Shown here in pieces: positions 15,290 to 22,309 of a stretch of 34,435 nt of DNA. The position numbers and the translations under genes are program-made. The notes under the pieces are model-generated. The model searched no databases, had not been told where the DNA came from, and saw only the letters and a program-made list of their open reading frames with translations. Source of the stretch: JAGGAG01 sp031402225 (GTDB lineage: Bacteria > Gemmatimonadota > Gemmatimonadetes > Gemmatimonadales > GWC2-71-9); contig JANNSD010000154.1 of assembly GCA_031402225.1 (NCBI GenBank), positions 1 through 34,435 on the forward strand, read 5' to 3'. The stretch's first letter is position 1. Each line of letters begins with the position of its first letter.

Positions 15290-15818
15290 TCTTGTTCAGG
15301 ATCCGCTCGATCTGCCGCCGATGCACCAGGTCGTGACCGGCCGCCAGCCGCAGGTACACCCCGGCGCTCTCCGGTCCCCGCTCGCTGTGATGCCCCACGC
15401 GCGCCAACTGCGCCGGCGTGAACGCACTCCAGAGGCGCAAGTTGGCCACCCGCATCGCCGTCAGCATCGCCAGCGTCGTCGGCAGGTCCGCCGACGCGTA
15501 GCCGAACGCGAACGCCCACCCATCCTGGTCATAGCCGACGATCGCCGGTTCCCGCTCCGCCACGATCATCCGCGTCCGGTGCCCATGCACCAGCTCCGCG
15601 TCGTTGAGGTGCGCCACCACCTCCATCACCGACCACTTGTTCGGCGCTTCCGGCTTCCGGAGCCGCGCGTCGTCGAGGTTCCTGAGCTTGAGCCGGAGCC
15701 ACTCCGGCAACTCAGCCAGTACGTCGAGCGGATCCCGCTGGCCGATCAGGGCGATTACCGCCTCGCGATAGGCGTTCGCATTGCCGACGGCCACGCCGGC
15801 GGGATTCGAGAATGTCAT
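15285..15818 (-). CDS. DinB-family putative metal-dependent protein
   Basis: This 177-residue protein fits the DinB_2 four-helix type. Candidate metal ligands are His70 in VMEVVAHLNDAE, and His162 and His166 in the HxxxH of GHDLVHRRQIERIL. The W-S-V-x-E-V-V-x-H-L pattern is typical of this subgroup. The substrate is unknown. Its ATG overlaps the queA stop in ATGA, so it travels with the queuosine genes queA and tgt. The gene ends in the octamer array. Confidence 0.82.
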   Translation of the reverse strand: MTFSNPAGVAVGNANAYREAVIALIGQRDPLDVLAELPEWLRLKLRNLDDARLRKPEAPNKWSVMEVVAHLNDAELVHGHRTRMIVAEREPAIVGYDQDGWAFAFGYASADLPTTLAMLTAMRVANLRLWSAFTPAQLARVGHHSERGPESAGVYLRLAAGHDLVHRRQIERILNKT

Positions 15819-16879
15819 AGCACCACCATGGCGTCACCGTAGGAGTAGAAGCGATACCGCTGGGCCACCGCATGCCGATAGGCATCCATTGTTGGCTGGT
15901 AGCCGGCCAACGCCGACACCAGCATGAGCAGCGTGGAGCGCGGCAAATGAAAGTTCGTGATGAGGTGATCCACGACCCGAAACCGGTAGCCCGGCGTCAC
16001 GAACAGCGCCGTCTCCGAGGTTCCCTCGCGCAACTTCCCGCCCTCATCCGCTGCACTCTCGAGTGCGCGCACCACCGTTGTTCCCACCGCCCACACCTGC
16101 CCGCCCGCCGCCCGCGTCTGGGCCACCGCTCGCACCAGCGCTGCTGGCACGTCATACCGCTCGGCGTGCATCACGTGGCCACGCAGGTCTTCCGACTCCA
16201 CCGGCTTGAAGGTCCCCGGCCCTACCTCGAGGTCGAGATCCGCGATCTGCACGCCCCCCTCGGCGAGCCGGTCCAGCAGCGCACCGGTAAAGTGCAGCCC
16301 CGCCGTCGGTGCCGCGACCGATCCCTCCCGGCGCGCGTACACCGTCTGGTAGCGTTCCTCATCCACCGCGCTCGGCGCATGCCTGATGTACGGCGGCAGC
16401 GGCAGCTGCCCATACCGTGCGATCGCGTCCTCGGCGCTGGCGCCCACAAACCGCACGACGCGATTGCCGTCCTCCAGCACCTCGACCGTCTCCACGAATA
16501 CATCCGCTGCGAGCGTGATCCGCTTGCCCGGCCGCATCGCAGTTCCCGGTCGCCCCATGGCGATCCAGGTGTCATTGGTGCCTGGATGGATGAGCAGCAC
16601 CTCCGCCTCGCCGCCGGAGGGCCGGGTGCCGAGCAGTCGCGCGTGACGCACCCGTGTCGAGTTGAGGACCAGCAGGTCACCCGCGGGGATCAGCGAGACG
16701 AGATCCCCAAACATCGCATCTTTGAGCGGCGCTGAGCCCGCCTGCGCCCTGCGCGCCCTAAGCGCCCCCTCAACCACCAACAACCTGCTCTCGCCCCTCA
16801 CCCCAACGGGCTCCTGCGCAATCAGTTCAGGCGGCAGCTCATAGTCGAAGTCGCTGAGTAAAAGCGGGCGATCAGCCAC
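15815..16879 (-). CDS. queA: S-adenosylmethionine:tRNA ribosyltransferase-isomerase
   Basis: QueA transfers the ribosyl part of SAM to preQ1 in tRNA, making epoxyqueuosine. The 354-residue product opens LLLSDFDYELPPELIAQEPV. It carries RLLGTRPSGGEAEVLLIHP, PTAGLHFTGALLDRLAEGG, LEVGPGTFKPVESEDLRGHVMHAERYDVP and a terminal FYSYGDAMVVL. A small Ala/Arg insertion (RARRAQAGSAPLK) precedes DAMFGDL. The GTG at 16879 overlaps the ruvB stop by 8 bases; a TTG at 16882 is the next choice. The ribosome site is poor, so it probably depends on coupling to ruvB. Confidence 0.95.
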   Translation of the reverse strand: MADRPLLLSDFDYELPPELIAQEPVGVRGESRLLVVEGALRARRAQAGSAPLKDAMFGDLVSLIPAGDLLVLNSTRVRHARLLGTRPSGGEAEVLLIHPGTNDTWIAMGRPGTAMRPGKRITLAADVFVETVEVLEDGNRVVRFVGASAEDAIARYGQLPLPPYIRHAPSAVDEERYQTVYARREGSVAAPTAGLHFTGALLDRLAEGGVQIADLDLEVGPGTFKPVESEDLRGHVMHAERYDVPAALVRAVAQTRAAGGQVWAVGTTVVRALESAADEGGKLREGTSETALFVTPGYRFRVVDHLITNFHLPRSTLLMLVSALAGYQPTMDAYRHAVAQRYRFYSYGDAMVVL

Positions 16880-17903
16880 CAAAGATCGTCGTCTGCTGCG
16901 AAGGGGGCGTGAGGCCGAAGTGCTTGTACGCCAGCGCCGTGGCGCAGCGCCCCCGCTGGGTCCGCTCGAGGAATCCCTGCTGGATCAGGTACGGCTCGTA
17001 GACATCCTGCAGGGTGTCCGGGTCTTCACCTACCGCCACCGCCACCGTGCCCAGTCCCACCGGACCGCCGCCGAACTTCTCGATAATCGTGGTGAGGATC
17101 CGTGCATCCATGTCGTCCAGCCCGAACTCGTCCACGTTGAGCCGACTCAGCGCCTCCATGGCGACGGGGCCCGTGATCCGCCCGGCGGCCTTCACCTGCG
17201 CGTAGTCCCGCACCCGTCGCAGCAGGCGGTTGGCGATGCGAGGCGTCCCGCGGCTCCGCTGCGCCAGTTCGCGCGCGCCCTCTTCGTCCACCGGCACGTT
17301 GAGGATGCCCGCCGACCGGGTGATGATCCGCTGCAGTTCGCCGGGCGAGTAGAAGCCGAGGCGCTCCACGATCCCGAACCGCGCCCGCATCGGCGGCGTT
17401 AGCAGGCCGAACCGCGTCGTGGCCCCGATCAGCGTGAAGCGCTCGAGTGTCATCGGGATCGTCTGCGCATTCGGTCCGTCGCTGATCCGCACATCCACCC
17501 GGAAGTCCTCCATCGCCGGGTAGAGGAATTCCTCGAGCACCGGCTTGAGCCGGTGAATCTCGTCGATGAAGAGCATGTCCCCCGGCGCGAGACCGGTCAG
17601 CAGCCCCACGAGGTCGCCCGGCTTCTCCAGCACCGGGCCCGAGCTCACCCGGAGCTGCACCCCCATTTCGCGCGCCATCAGCATCGCGAGCGTGGTCTTG
17701 CCCAGCCCCGGCGGCCCGAAGAACAGCGTATGGTCGAGGGTGTCGCCCCGCTGCTTCGCCGCGTCAATCGCGATCTGCAGCGAGGACTTGACCTGCTCCT
17801 GGCCCACGAACTCGTCCAGCCGCGAGGGACGTAGCGCGGCATCCGCCGCCGGTTCATCCGGCAATACGTCGGGTGTCGTTACCTGCAGCCGCGGAGCGGT
17901 CAC
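16872..17903 (-). CDS. ruvB: Holliday junction branch migration helicase RuvB
   Basis: RuvB is the hexameric AAA+ motor that drives branch migration with RuvA. From the GTG at 17903 it is 343 residues, the normal size. Motifs: RPSRLDEFVGQEQVKSSLQ, Walker A GPPGLGKTTLA, Walker B LFIDEIHRL, sensor GATTRFGLLTPPMRARFG and a winged-helix end (GLTPPSQQTTIFGG). The frame continues upstream, but that part shadows the zinc-ribbon gene. The GTG overlaps the zinc-ribbon stop in GTGA, which fixes the start. Confidence 0.96.
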   Translation of the reverse strand: MTAPRLQVTTPDVLPDEPAADAALRPSRLDEFVGQEQVKSSLQIAIDAAKQRGDTLDHTLFFGPPGLGKTTLAMLMAREMGVQLRVSSGPVLEKPGDLVGLLTGLAPGDMLFIDEIHRLKPVLEEFLYPAMEDFRVDVRISDGPNAQTIPMTLERFTLIGATTRFGLLTPPMRARFGIVERLGFYSPGELQRIITRSAGILNVPVDEEGARELAQRSRGTPRIANRLLRRVRDYAQVKAAGRITGPVAMEALSRLNVDEFGLDDMDARILTTIIEKFGGGPVGLGTVAVAVGEDPDTLQDVYEPYLIQQGFLERTQRGRCATALAYKHFGLTPPSQQTTIFGG

Positions 17904-18073
17904 CGCAGTCTCGCGTCCCACCGCACCGGCGTTTCTCCCGGCACGACATCGTGCTTCGCCCCGCACGTGACGCACCGGTCCTTCGCGCGCGTGGTGTCGG
18001 CCGACACGAGCTTCCGGTTGGTCGACCCGCAACGCGTGCAGAGCCACTCGGCGGTCACTGCGGCTACCGGCAT
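17900..18073 (-). CDS. 57-residue zinc-ribbon protein between ruvA and ruvB
   Basis: This small ORF starts MPVAAVTAEWLCTRCGS, carries a second knuckle in DRCVTCGAKH, and ends VRWDARLR. Four cysteines (12, 15, 34 and 37) form CxxC-x18-CxxC, a zinc-ribbon pattern. GAGGGG lies 4 bases before the ATG. The stop overlaps the ruvB GTG by 4 bases, so it is almost certainly translated. The function is unknown; many such ribbons bind nucleic acid or protein partners. Placement inside the ruv operon hints at DNA repair or recombination, by inference only. Confidence 0.72.
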   Translation of the reverse strand: MPVAAVTAEWLCTRCGSTNRKLVSADTTRAKDRCVTCGAKHDVVPGETPVRWDARLR

Positions 18074-18110
18074 GAATCCCCTCTCCCGTTTCGCATTCCC
18101 CGTCTCCCGC

Positions 18111-18695
18111 TCACTTCTGCAGCGACTTGAGCGCGCCGCGGATCAGTGACGCCGCGTCATCCGGTCCATTCAGCAGCGCCGACTGTACCGCCCTGTCTGC
18201 CTGTGCCGGTGGGTACCCGAGCGCGACCAGTGCGCGCACCGCTTCCTCCGCAGGCCCCAGGGCCGCCACCGGCGACGGCGATACCGCGATCTCCTCCAGC
18301 TTGTCCTGCAGCTCGAGCACCAGGCGCTCGGCCTTCTTCTTTCCGATGCCTGGGACGCTGCTCAACGCCGCCAGGTCCTTGCTCCGGATGGAGCGCACCG
18401 TCCGGTCACCACCCAGCGCGGAGATCAGCGCCAGCGCCAGCCGCGGCCCGAACCCGCTCGCGCCGAGCAGTTTCTGGAACACTTCGCGCTCCGTCGGGCG
18501 GTCGAATCCATAGAGCGCCCAGCCATCCTCCCGCACCACCAGCTCGGTATGGAGACTGATCCGCGCGCCGTTCTGCGGCAGCCGCTCGAGCACTCCCAGC
18601 GGCACCCGCACTTCGTACCCGACGCCCCCGTCTGTCGCGAGGACAATGGTCTCGCCACTTCTCCCCGAGAGAACTCCAGACACATGCGCGATCAT
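18111..18695 (-). CDS. ruvA: Holliday junction DNA-binding protein RuvA
   Basis: RuvA binds four-way junctions and loads RuvB. The 194-residue product has the N-terminal OB fold (MIAHVSGVLSGRSGETIVL, then GYEVRVPL and HTELVVREDGWALYGF). A tandem helix-hairpin-helix region follows (LLGASGFGPRLALALISAL and LSSVPGIGKKKAERLVLEL), then the C-terminal RuvB-binding domain (AVRALVALGYPPAQADRAV). The ATG overlaps the ruvC stop in ATGA. Confidence 0.96.
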   Translation of the reverse strand: MIAHVSGVLSGRSGETIVLATDGGVGYEVRVPLGVLERLPQNGARISLHTELVVREDGWALYGFDRPTEREVFQKLLGASGFGPRLALALISALGGDRTVRSIRSKDLAALSSVPGIGKKKAERLVLELQDKLEEIAVSPSPVAALGPAEEAVRALVALGYPPAQADRAVQSALLNGPDDAASLIRGALKSLQK

Positions 18696-19222
18696 CCTGC
18701 CGCCTTGCCGCCCTGGCTTCCTGCCGCTCTGCTCAGCGGGCGGCTTTGCCGTCCGCTGAGCAGCAAGTGAGTCAGCGCTATCGCCACTCCATCCGCGGCG
18801 TCCGCCGGACTCGGCGCCGTCTTGAGCCGCAGCAGCTGCGTCACCATGTACGCCACCTGCGGCTTGAGCGCGCTCCCCGTGCCCACTACCGTCTTCTTCA
18901 CCAACCGTGGTGCGTACTCCGCGATGGTCACCTGCGCCGTTTCCGCCGCCAGCAGGATCACGCCCCGCGCATGGCTCAGCACCGCCATGGTGTGCACGTT
19001 CTTCGAGTAGAACGCCGTCTCCACCGCGACGATGTCGGGCTGGTGACGCGCGATCAGCTCGGCGATGCCATCGTGGATGAGACGGAGGCGGGCGGGAAGG
19101 GACTCGTCCGGCCGCGTACGCAGGATCCCGCACTCGACCAGGCGATACGGCGCACGGGGCAGGGCATCCACCACCCCGTACCCCAGCGTCGCCGTGCCCG
19201 GGTCGACGCCGAGGACGCGCAA
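18692..19222 (-). CDS. ruvC: Holliday junction endonuclease RuvC
   Basis: RuvC resolves Holliday junctions by paired nicks. The 176-residue product shows all four acidic residues: Asp7 in GVDPGT, Glu68 in VAVETAF, and Asp141 and Asp144 in ADAADGVAIALTH. The start is TTG at 19222, which begins LRVLGVDPGT; no ATG or GTG fits better. It lies 10 bases after the yebC stop, so reinitiation is likely. The C-terminal tail (GRQSRPLSRAAGSQGGKAAG) is low-complexity. Confidence 0.95.
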   Translation of the reverse strand: MRVLGVDPGTATLGYGVVDALPRAPYRLVECGILRTRPDESLPARLRLIHDGIAELIARHQPDIVAVETAFYSKNVHTMAVLSHARGVILLAAETAQVTIAEYAPRLVKKTVVGTGSALKPQVAYMVTQLLRLKTAPSPADAADGVAIALTHLLLSGRQSRPLSRAAGSQGGKAAG

Positions 19223-19232
19223 TCCCGTGATC

Positions 19233-19982
19233 TCAGGCCTCGGCGGCCGCGAGATGCGACGCGTCGATGTCGAAGTTGGAAAACACCTTGGAGACGTCGT
19301 CCAGCTCCTCCAGCACTTCCATCAGCTTCAGCAGCCGCTCAGCGTCGGCCCCGTCCACCTTCACGGTGTTCTTCGGCACCTGCGCCAGTTCCGCCGAGTC
19401 GCTCGTGAAACCCTTCGCCTTGAGCCCGTCCATCAGCGCATGCACCGTGAACGGCGACGTCGAGACCACGTACTGGTCGCCCTCCCGCGCAAAATCCTCG
19501 GCGCCCGAATCGAGTGCCGCTTCGAGCGCCTTCTCTTCATCGAACTTCGTCGCGTCGATGTAGATGAGCCCCTTGTGATCGAACATCCACGCCACCGATC
19601 CCGTCGCACCCAGGTTGCCATGGTTGCGGCTGAACGCGTGACGCACTTCGGCGACGGTGCGATTCGGGTTGTCCGTGGTGGCCTCGATCAGGATGGCGGC
19701 GCCGCCCGGGCCATAGCCCTCGTACGTGAGCTCCACGTACAGCGCACCCTCGAGTTCGCCGGTGCCCTTCTTGATGCCGCGCTCGATGTTTTCCTTCGGC
19801 ATGTTCACGGCCCGCGCGCTGTCGATGGCCAGGCGCAGCCGCGCATTCCCGCCGGGGTCGCCGCCACCGGCCCGCGCCGCCACGGTGATTTCCCGGATGC
19901 ACTTGGTCCAGACGGAGGCACGACGCGAGTCGGTCACCGCCTTCTTCCGCTTGATCTGCTTCCACTTGCTGTGGCCGGCCAT
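19233..19982 (-). CDS. yebC: YebC/PmpR-family protein
   Basis: This 249-residue protein belongs to the YebC family, described as transcriptional regulators and more recently linked to translation of polyproline stretches. It opens with the signature MAGHSKWKQIKRKKAVTDSR. ARAGGGDPGGNARLRLAI and the YEGYGPGGAAILIEATTDN and FSRNHGNLGATGSVAWMF blocks follow. The frame is open to 20054, but the ATG at 19982 has AAGGAG 9 bases upstream and gives the canonical start. It heads the ruv run, a common arrangement. Confidence 0.95.
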   Translation of the reverse strand: MAGHSKWKQIKRKKAVTDSRRASVWTKCIREITVAARAGGGDPGGNARLRLAIDSARAVNMPKENIERGIKKGTGELEGALYVELTYEGYGPGGAAILIEATTDNPNRTVAEVRHAFSRNHGNLGATGSVAWMFDHKGLIYIDATKFDEEKALEAALDSGAEDFAREGDQYVVSTSPFTVHALMDGLKAKGFTSDSAELAQVPKNTVKVDGADAERLLKLMEVLEELDDVSKVFSNFDIDASHLAAAEA

Positions 19983-20025
19983 CGCCACGGACTCCTTGCT
20001 CGATGGGACCCGCTGGAATGACGGA

Positions 20026-20054
20026 AACATAAGCCGGGCCACAGCTTGCAGCAA
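20026..20054 (-). promoter_or_regulatory. predicted promoter for yebC-ruvCAB
   Basis: On the minus strand: TTGCTG (20049-20054), 17 bases, then TATGTT (20026-20031), about 44 bases before the yebC ATG. It sits in the divergent spacer shared with the lipoprotein gene. Predicted by eye. Confidence 0.4.
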
Positions 20055-20062
20055 CGCGAGCG

Positions 20063-20091
20063 TTGACCCCAGCCGCCCGTCTGGCTACTCT
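20063..20091 (+). promoter_or_regulatory. predicted promoter giving a leaderless lipoprotein mRNA
   Basis: TTGACC (20063-20068), a 17-base spacer, then TACTCT (20086-20091). The ATG is only 9 bases further on, and no Shine-Dalgarno sequence is present, so transcription may begin at or next to the start codon. Confidence 0.45.
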
Positions 20092-20100
20092 CCTCGCCCT

Positions 20101-20604
20101 ATGCGACTCCACCGATTGCTGCTGCCGCTCGGCACTGTCCTCGCCCTCTCCGCCTGCAAGAAAGAGAAGCCGGTTGAGGTGCCCAGCGCCCTCGACGTCT
20201 TTCCGGCCATCATCTTGCCTCCCAATGCGTCCTTCGTGTCCAAGTCGGGCAGCAAGGAGGCGCTTGCGGTGCTGCTGCGCACGGCCATGAAGCCCGAGGC
20301 GGCCGCCAATTACTATCGCCTCGCGCTTCGCCCGCCCTCGTGGCGCCTCGTCGGCGACTCGAAGGACAACAACGGCGCCACGCTCCTGTACGCCGAGCGC
20401 GGCGGACGACCCCTCTGGGTGCGCATCTGGCCCGACTCCGAGTTCAACGCCACCTTCGTCGAGATGACCGGCGCCGTCGCCAAGCTCCATCCCGATTCCA
20501 CCATGGCGCCCACCGACAGTGAGGCGATTGCCGCCGGCCAGCTACCCCAGCCCGCCGCGACGTTCAAGCCCATGGCTCCACCCCGGATGGTGCAGCCCAG
20601 GTAG
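20101..20604 (+). CDS. putative lipoprotein, unknown function
   Basis: This 167-residue protein starts with a lipoprotein signal peptide: basic MRLHR, hydrophobic LLLPLGTVLAL, and lipobox LSAC with the modified Cys at 19. KKEK after the Cys suggests outer-membrane sorting if E. coli rules apply. The mature part has an alpha/beta region (AMKPEAAANYYRLAL, then LLYAERGGRPLWVRIWPD) and a Pro-rich tail. I do not recognise the family. It is monocistronic, and a heptamer array starts 7 bases after the TAG. Lgt (5284-6120) would modify it. Confidence 0.7.
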   Translation: MRLHRLLLPLGTVLALSACKKEKPVEVPSALDVFPAIILPPNASFVSKSGSKEALAVLLRTAMKPEAAANYYRLALRPPSWRLVGDSKDNNGATLLYAERGGRPLWVRIWPDSEFNATFVEMTGAVAKLHPDSTMAPTDSEAIAAGQLPQPAATFKPMAPPRMVQPR

Positions 20605-20610
20605 CCTGCA

Positions 20611-20677
20611 GTCGTGAGTCGTGAGTCGTGAGTCGTCAGGCAGTCGTGAGTCGTGAGTCGTGAGTCGTGAGTCGTGA
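20611..20677. repeat. nine heptamers GTCGTGA in two blocks
   Basis: Four units (20611-20638, the last reading GTCGTCA) and five perfect units (20643-20677) are separated by GGCA. This is the same family as ACGACTC at 3751, on the other strand. It lies between convergent genes and reads TGA in all plus-strand frames behind the lipoprotein gene. Confidence 0.92.
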
Positions 20678-20695
20678 GAAACCTCAGGGCTCAGG

Positions 20696-21091
20696 CTATC
20701 TGCCCGCTGTTGACTGCCTGCCGACTGCTGACTGTCGACTGCCGACGATCCTCGTAAAGACGTCCCCGGCTTCCGCTCCCAGCGTTTCCCGCACCGGGGC
20801 CGTGAGTTGCTGCAGGGCCATCGCCGCCGGACGCGTCCCCGGATCGCGCAGTAACGCCATTGTCCCGGCCAGGGCGCGCCGCAATGGCGGCGACAGGCTC
20901 AGTCGCGCCAGACGCCGCTCCAGCGCCTCGATCCGCCGCCGCTGGGCTCGCTCCGGCAGCGGCGGGACCAGCCCCTGATCCAGCGCCACCCGCGCCGTCA
21001 GCCAGACGGCGAACAGCCCCTCCCGCCGCGGTCCCCGCGCGGAGGCCGCCAGCAGCTCGAGCAATGGATCAGCCGAATCCGTACTGGTCAT
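20696..21091 (-). CDS. hypothetical helical protein with repeat-encoded C-terminus
   Basis: This 131-residue, Arg/Ala/Leu-rich, probably all-helical soluble protein is one I do not recognise. The N-terminal part (DPLLELLAASARGPRREGLFAVWLTARVALDQG) and the central RIEALERRLARLSLSPPLRRALAGTMALLRD look like genuine helices. The last residues (GSRQSAVGRQSTAGR) come from imperfect 7-base repeats (NNGACTG on the plus strand, about 20712-20745), so the original C-terminus may have been lost. Upstream, GAGGAG derived from a repeat sits about 9 bases before the ATG. It follows the GT9 gene. Confidence 0.55.
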   Translation of the reverse strand: MTSTDSADPLLELLAASARGPRREGLFAVWLTARVALDQGLVPPLPERAQRRRIEALERRLARLSLSPPLRRALAGTMALLRDPGTRPAAMALQQLTAPVRETLGAEAGDVFTRIVGSRQSAVGRQSTAGR

Positions 21092-21108
21092 CCCTCCTCA
21101 CTCCTCAC

Positions 21109-21171
21109 GCAGTCGCGGTTCCACCTCACGCTCGTTCAGTTCCTCCTCACGCCGTCGCAGTTCCTACCGCT
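21109..21171. repeat. 21-base repeat array B (three units)
   Basis: Three 21-base units of the same family as 15194-15256, one diverged. The GT9 stop codon (21147-21149) lies inside the second unit, in the GTGAGGAGG part of the minus strand. The GT9 C-terminus (AVGTATA) is repeat-encoded. Confidence 0.88.
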
Positions 21172-22160
21172 GTAGCCACCCTCTCCGATGAAATCTCCCT
21201 CAGGCATTTGTGGTGTCCCAGCGGACATACCGGCCCTCCCTGCGCACTGCACGGACGGCAACTCAGTGTCACCTCCAGCACCGTCGCGGGTGACCGGTAG
21301 GGGAAAAACCCGAACTGCCGCACGGTCGGACCGAACAGCGCCACCACCCGCGTCCCCACTGCCGTGGCGAGGTGCATGAGACCGGTATCGCCACTCACCG
21401 CCACTCGAGCCATCCGCAGCACCGCCGCCGTCTCCATGAGGCCGAGCGCCCCGGCGGTGGACACCGCATTCGCCCCGCCGGCCCCGGCGATTGCCGCACC
21501 CTCGTCCCGGAAGTCCGTACCCGTCAGCACGGCGACGTCGTACCCCTGCGCCACCAGTGTCCGACTCAGCGTCTCCCAGTGCGGGGTGGGCCACCGCTTG
21601 GTAAAGTGCGCCGCGCCCGGCGCCAGGGCCACAATCGGCCGGCTGATTCCCAGTCCATGGCGCTCGAGCCAGGTCGCCGCACTTGCCGTGGCTGCCGGCC
21701 CGATCCCTACATCCGCCGGCCCGCCGTCCGGCGTCACGTTCAGGTCCCGTGCCGCCTCGAAGTACCGTTCCGCCTCCGGCAACGCATCGCCGTAGATATC
21801 CCGCTTGGTGTGCACCAGCATCCACCTTGCTATCCGTCGCTTGCTGTACCCGCGCCACTGCCCCGGCACCAGCAGTCTCAGGAGACGGGTACGCGCCACG
21901 CCATGCAGGTCCAGCAAGTGCGTGAACTGGCGCGCCCGGAGCCGCGTCGCCAGCGCCCGCAATTCCTCAGTCCTGGGATCGAACGTCATCACCTCCACCC
22001 CTGCCGGATGATCCGCCACCAGCGGCGCGAACCCGGGCCGAGTCAGGTAGATGATCTCCGCCTCCGGGTGTCGTGTCCGCAGCGCCCGCACCAGCGGCGT
22101 CGTGAGGATGACGTCGCCCATGGAGCTGAGGCGGACCAGGAGGATGCGAAGGGGCACCAT
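21147..22160 (-). CDS. glycosyltransferase family 9 (heptosyltransferase-like)
   Basis: This 337-residue protein resembles ADP-heptose:LPS heptosyltransferases. It opens RILLVRLSSMGDVILTTPLVRALR, has LAPGAAHFTKRWP and VSGDTGLMHLATAVGTRVVALFGPT, and ends with the cysteine cluster CRPCSAQGGPVCPLGHHKCL. It would add heptose or a similar sugar to LPS inner core on the cytoplasmic side. The ATG at 22160 is preferred. The upstream frame is repeat-derived, and no ribosome site is visible because heptamer repeats abut the start. Confidence 0.88.
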   Translation of the reverse strand: MVPLRILLVRLSSMGDVILTTPLVRALRTRHPEAEIIYLTRPGFAPLVADHPAGVEVMTFDPRTEELRALATRLRARQFTHLLDLHGVARTRLLRLLVPGQWRGYSKRRIARWMLVHTKRDIYGDALPEAERYFEAARDLNVTPDGGPADVGIGPAATASAATWLERHGLGISRPIVALAPGAAHFTKRWPTPHWETLSRTLVAQGYDVAVLTGTDFRDEGAAIAGAGGANAVSTAGALGLMETAAVLRMARVAVSGDTGLMHLATAVGTRVVALFGPTVRQFGFFPYRSPATVLEVTLSCRPCSAQGGPVCPLGHHKCLREISSERVATAVGTATA

Positions 22161-22195
22161 AGACGGGAGACGGGAGACGGGAGACGGGAGACGGG
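22161..22195. repeat. five heptamers AGACGGG at the GT9 start
   Basis: Five perfect AGACGGG copies abut the GT9 ATG, occupying the place of its ribosome-binding site. The complementary heptamer recurs at 33050-33077. Confidence 0.92.
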
Positions 22196-22229
22196 AACAG
22201 TAGTAGAAACCTACCTCCTCACTCCTCAC

Positions 22230-22292
22230 GCTGTCGCCGTTCCCCCTTACGCTGTCGCCGTTCCTCCTCCCGCCGTCGCAGTTCCTCCTCAC
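22230..22292. repeat. 21-base repeat array C (three units)
   Basis: Three 21-base units of the family at 15194 and 21109, between the divergent GT9 and PorX-like genes. On the plus strand they carry CCTCCT runs. With the heptamers they fill most of the 149-base spacer. Confidence 0.9.
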
Positions 22293-22309
22293 GCCGTTAG
22301 CTTTGTCCC

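Noticed and set aside
17904..18047. N-terminal extension of RuvB
   Set aside because: It overlaps the zinc-ribbon gene and has no RuvB similarity. The GTG at 17903 is coupled and correct in length.
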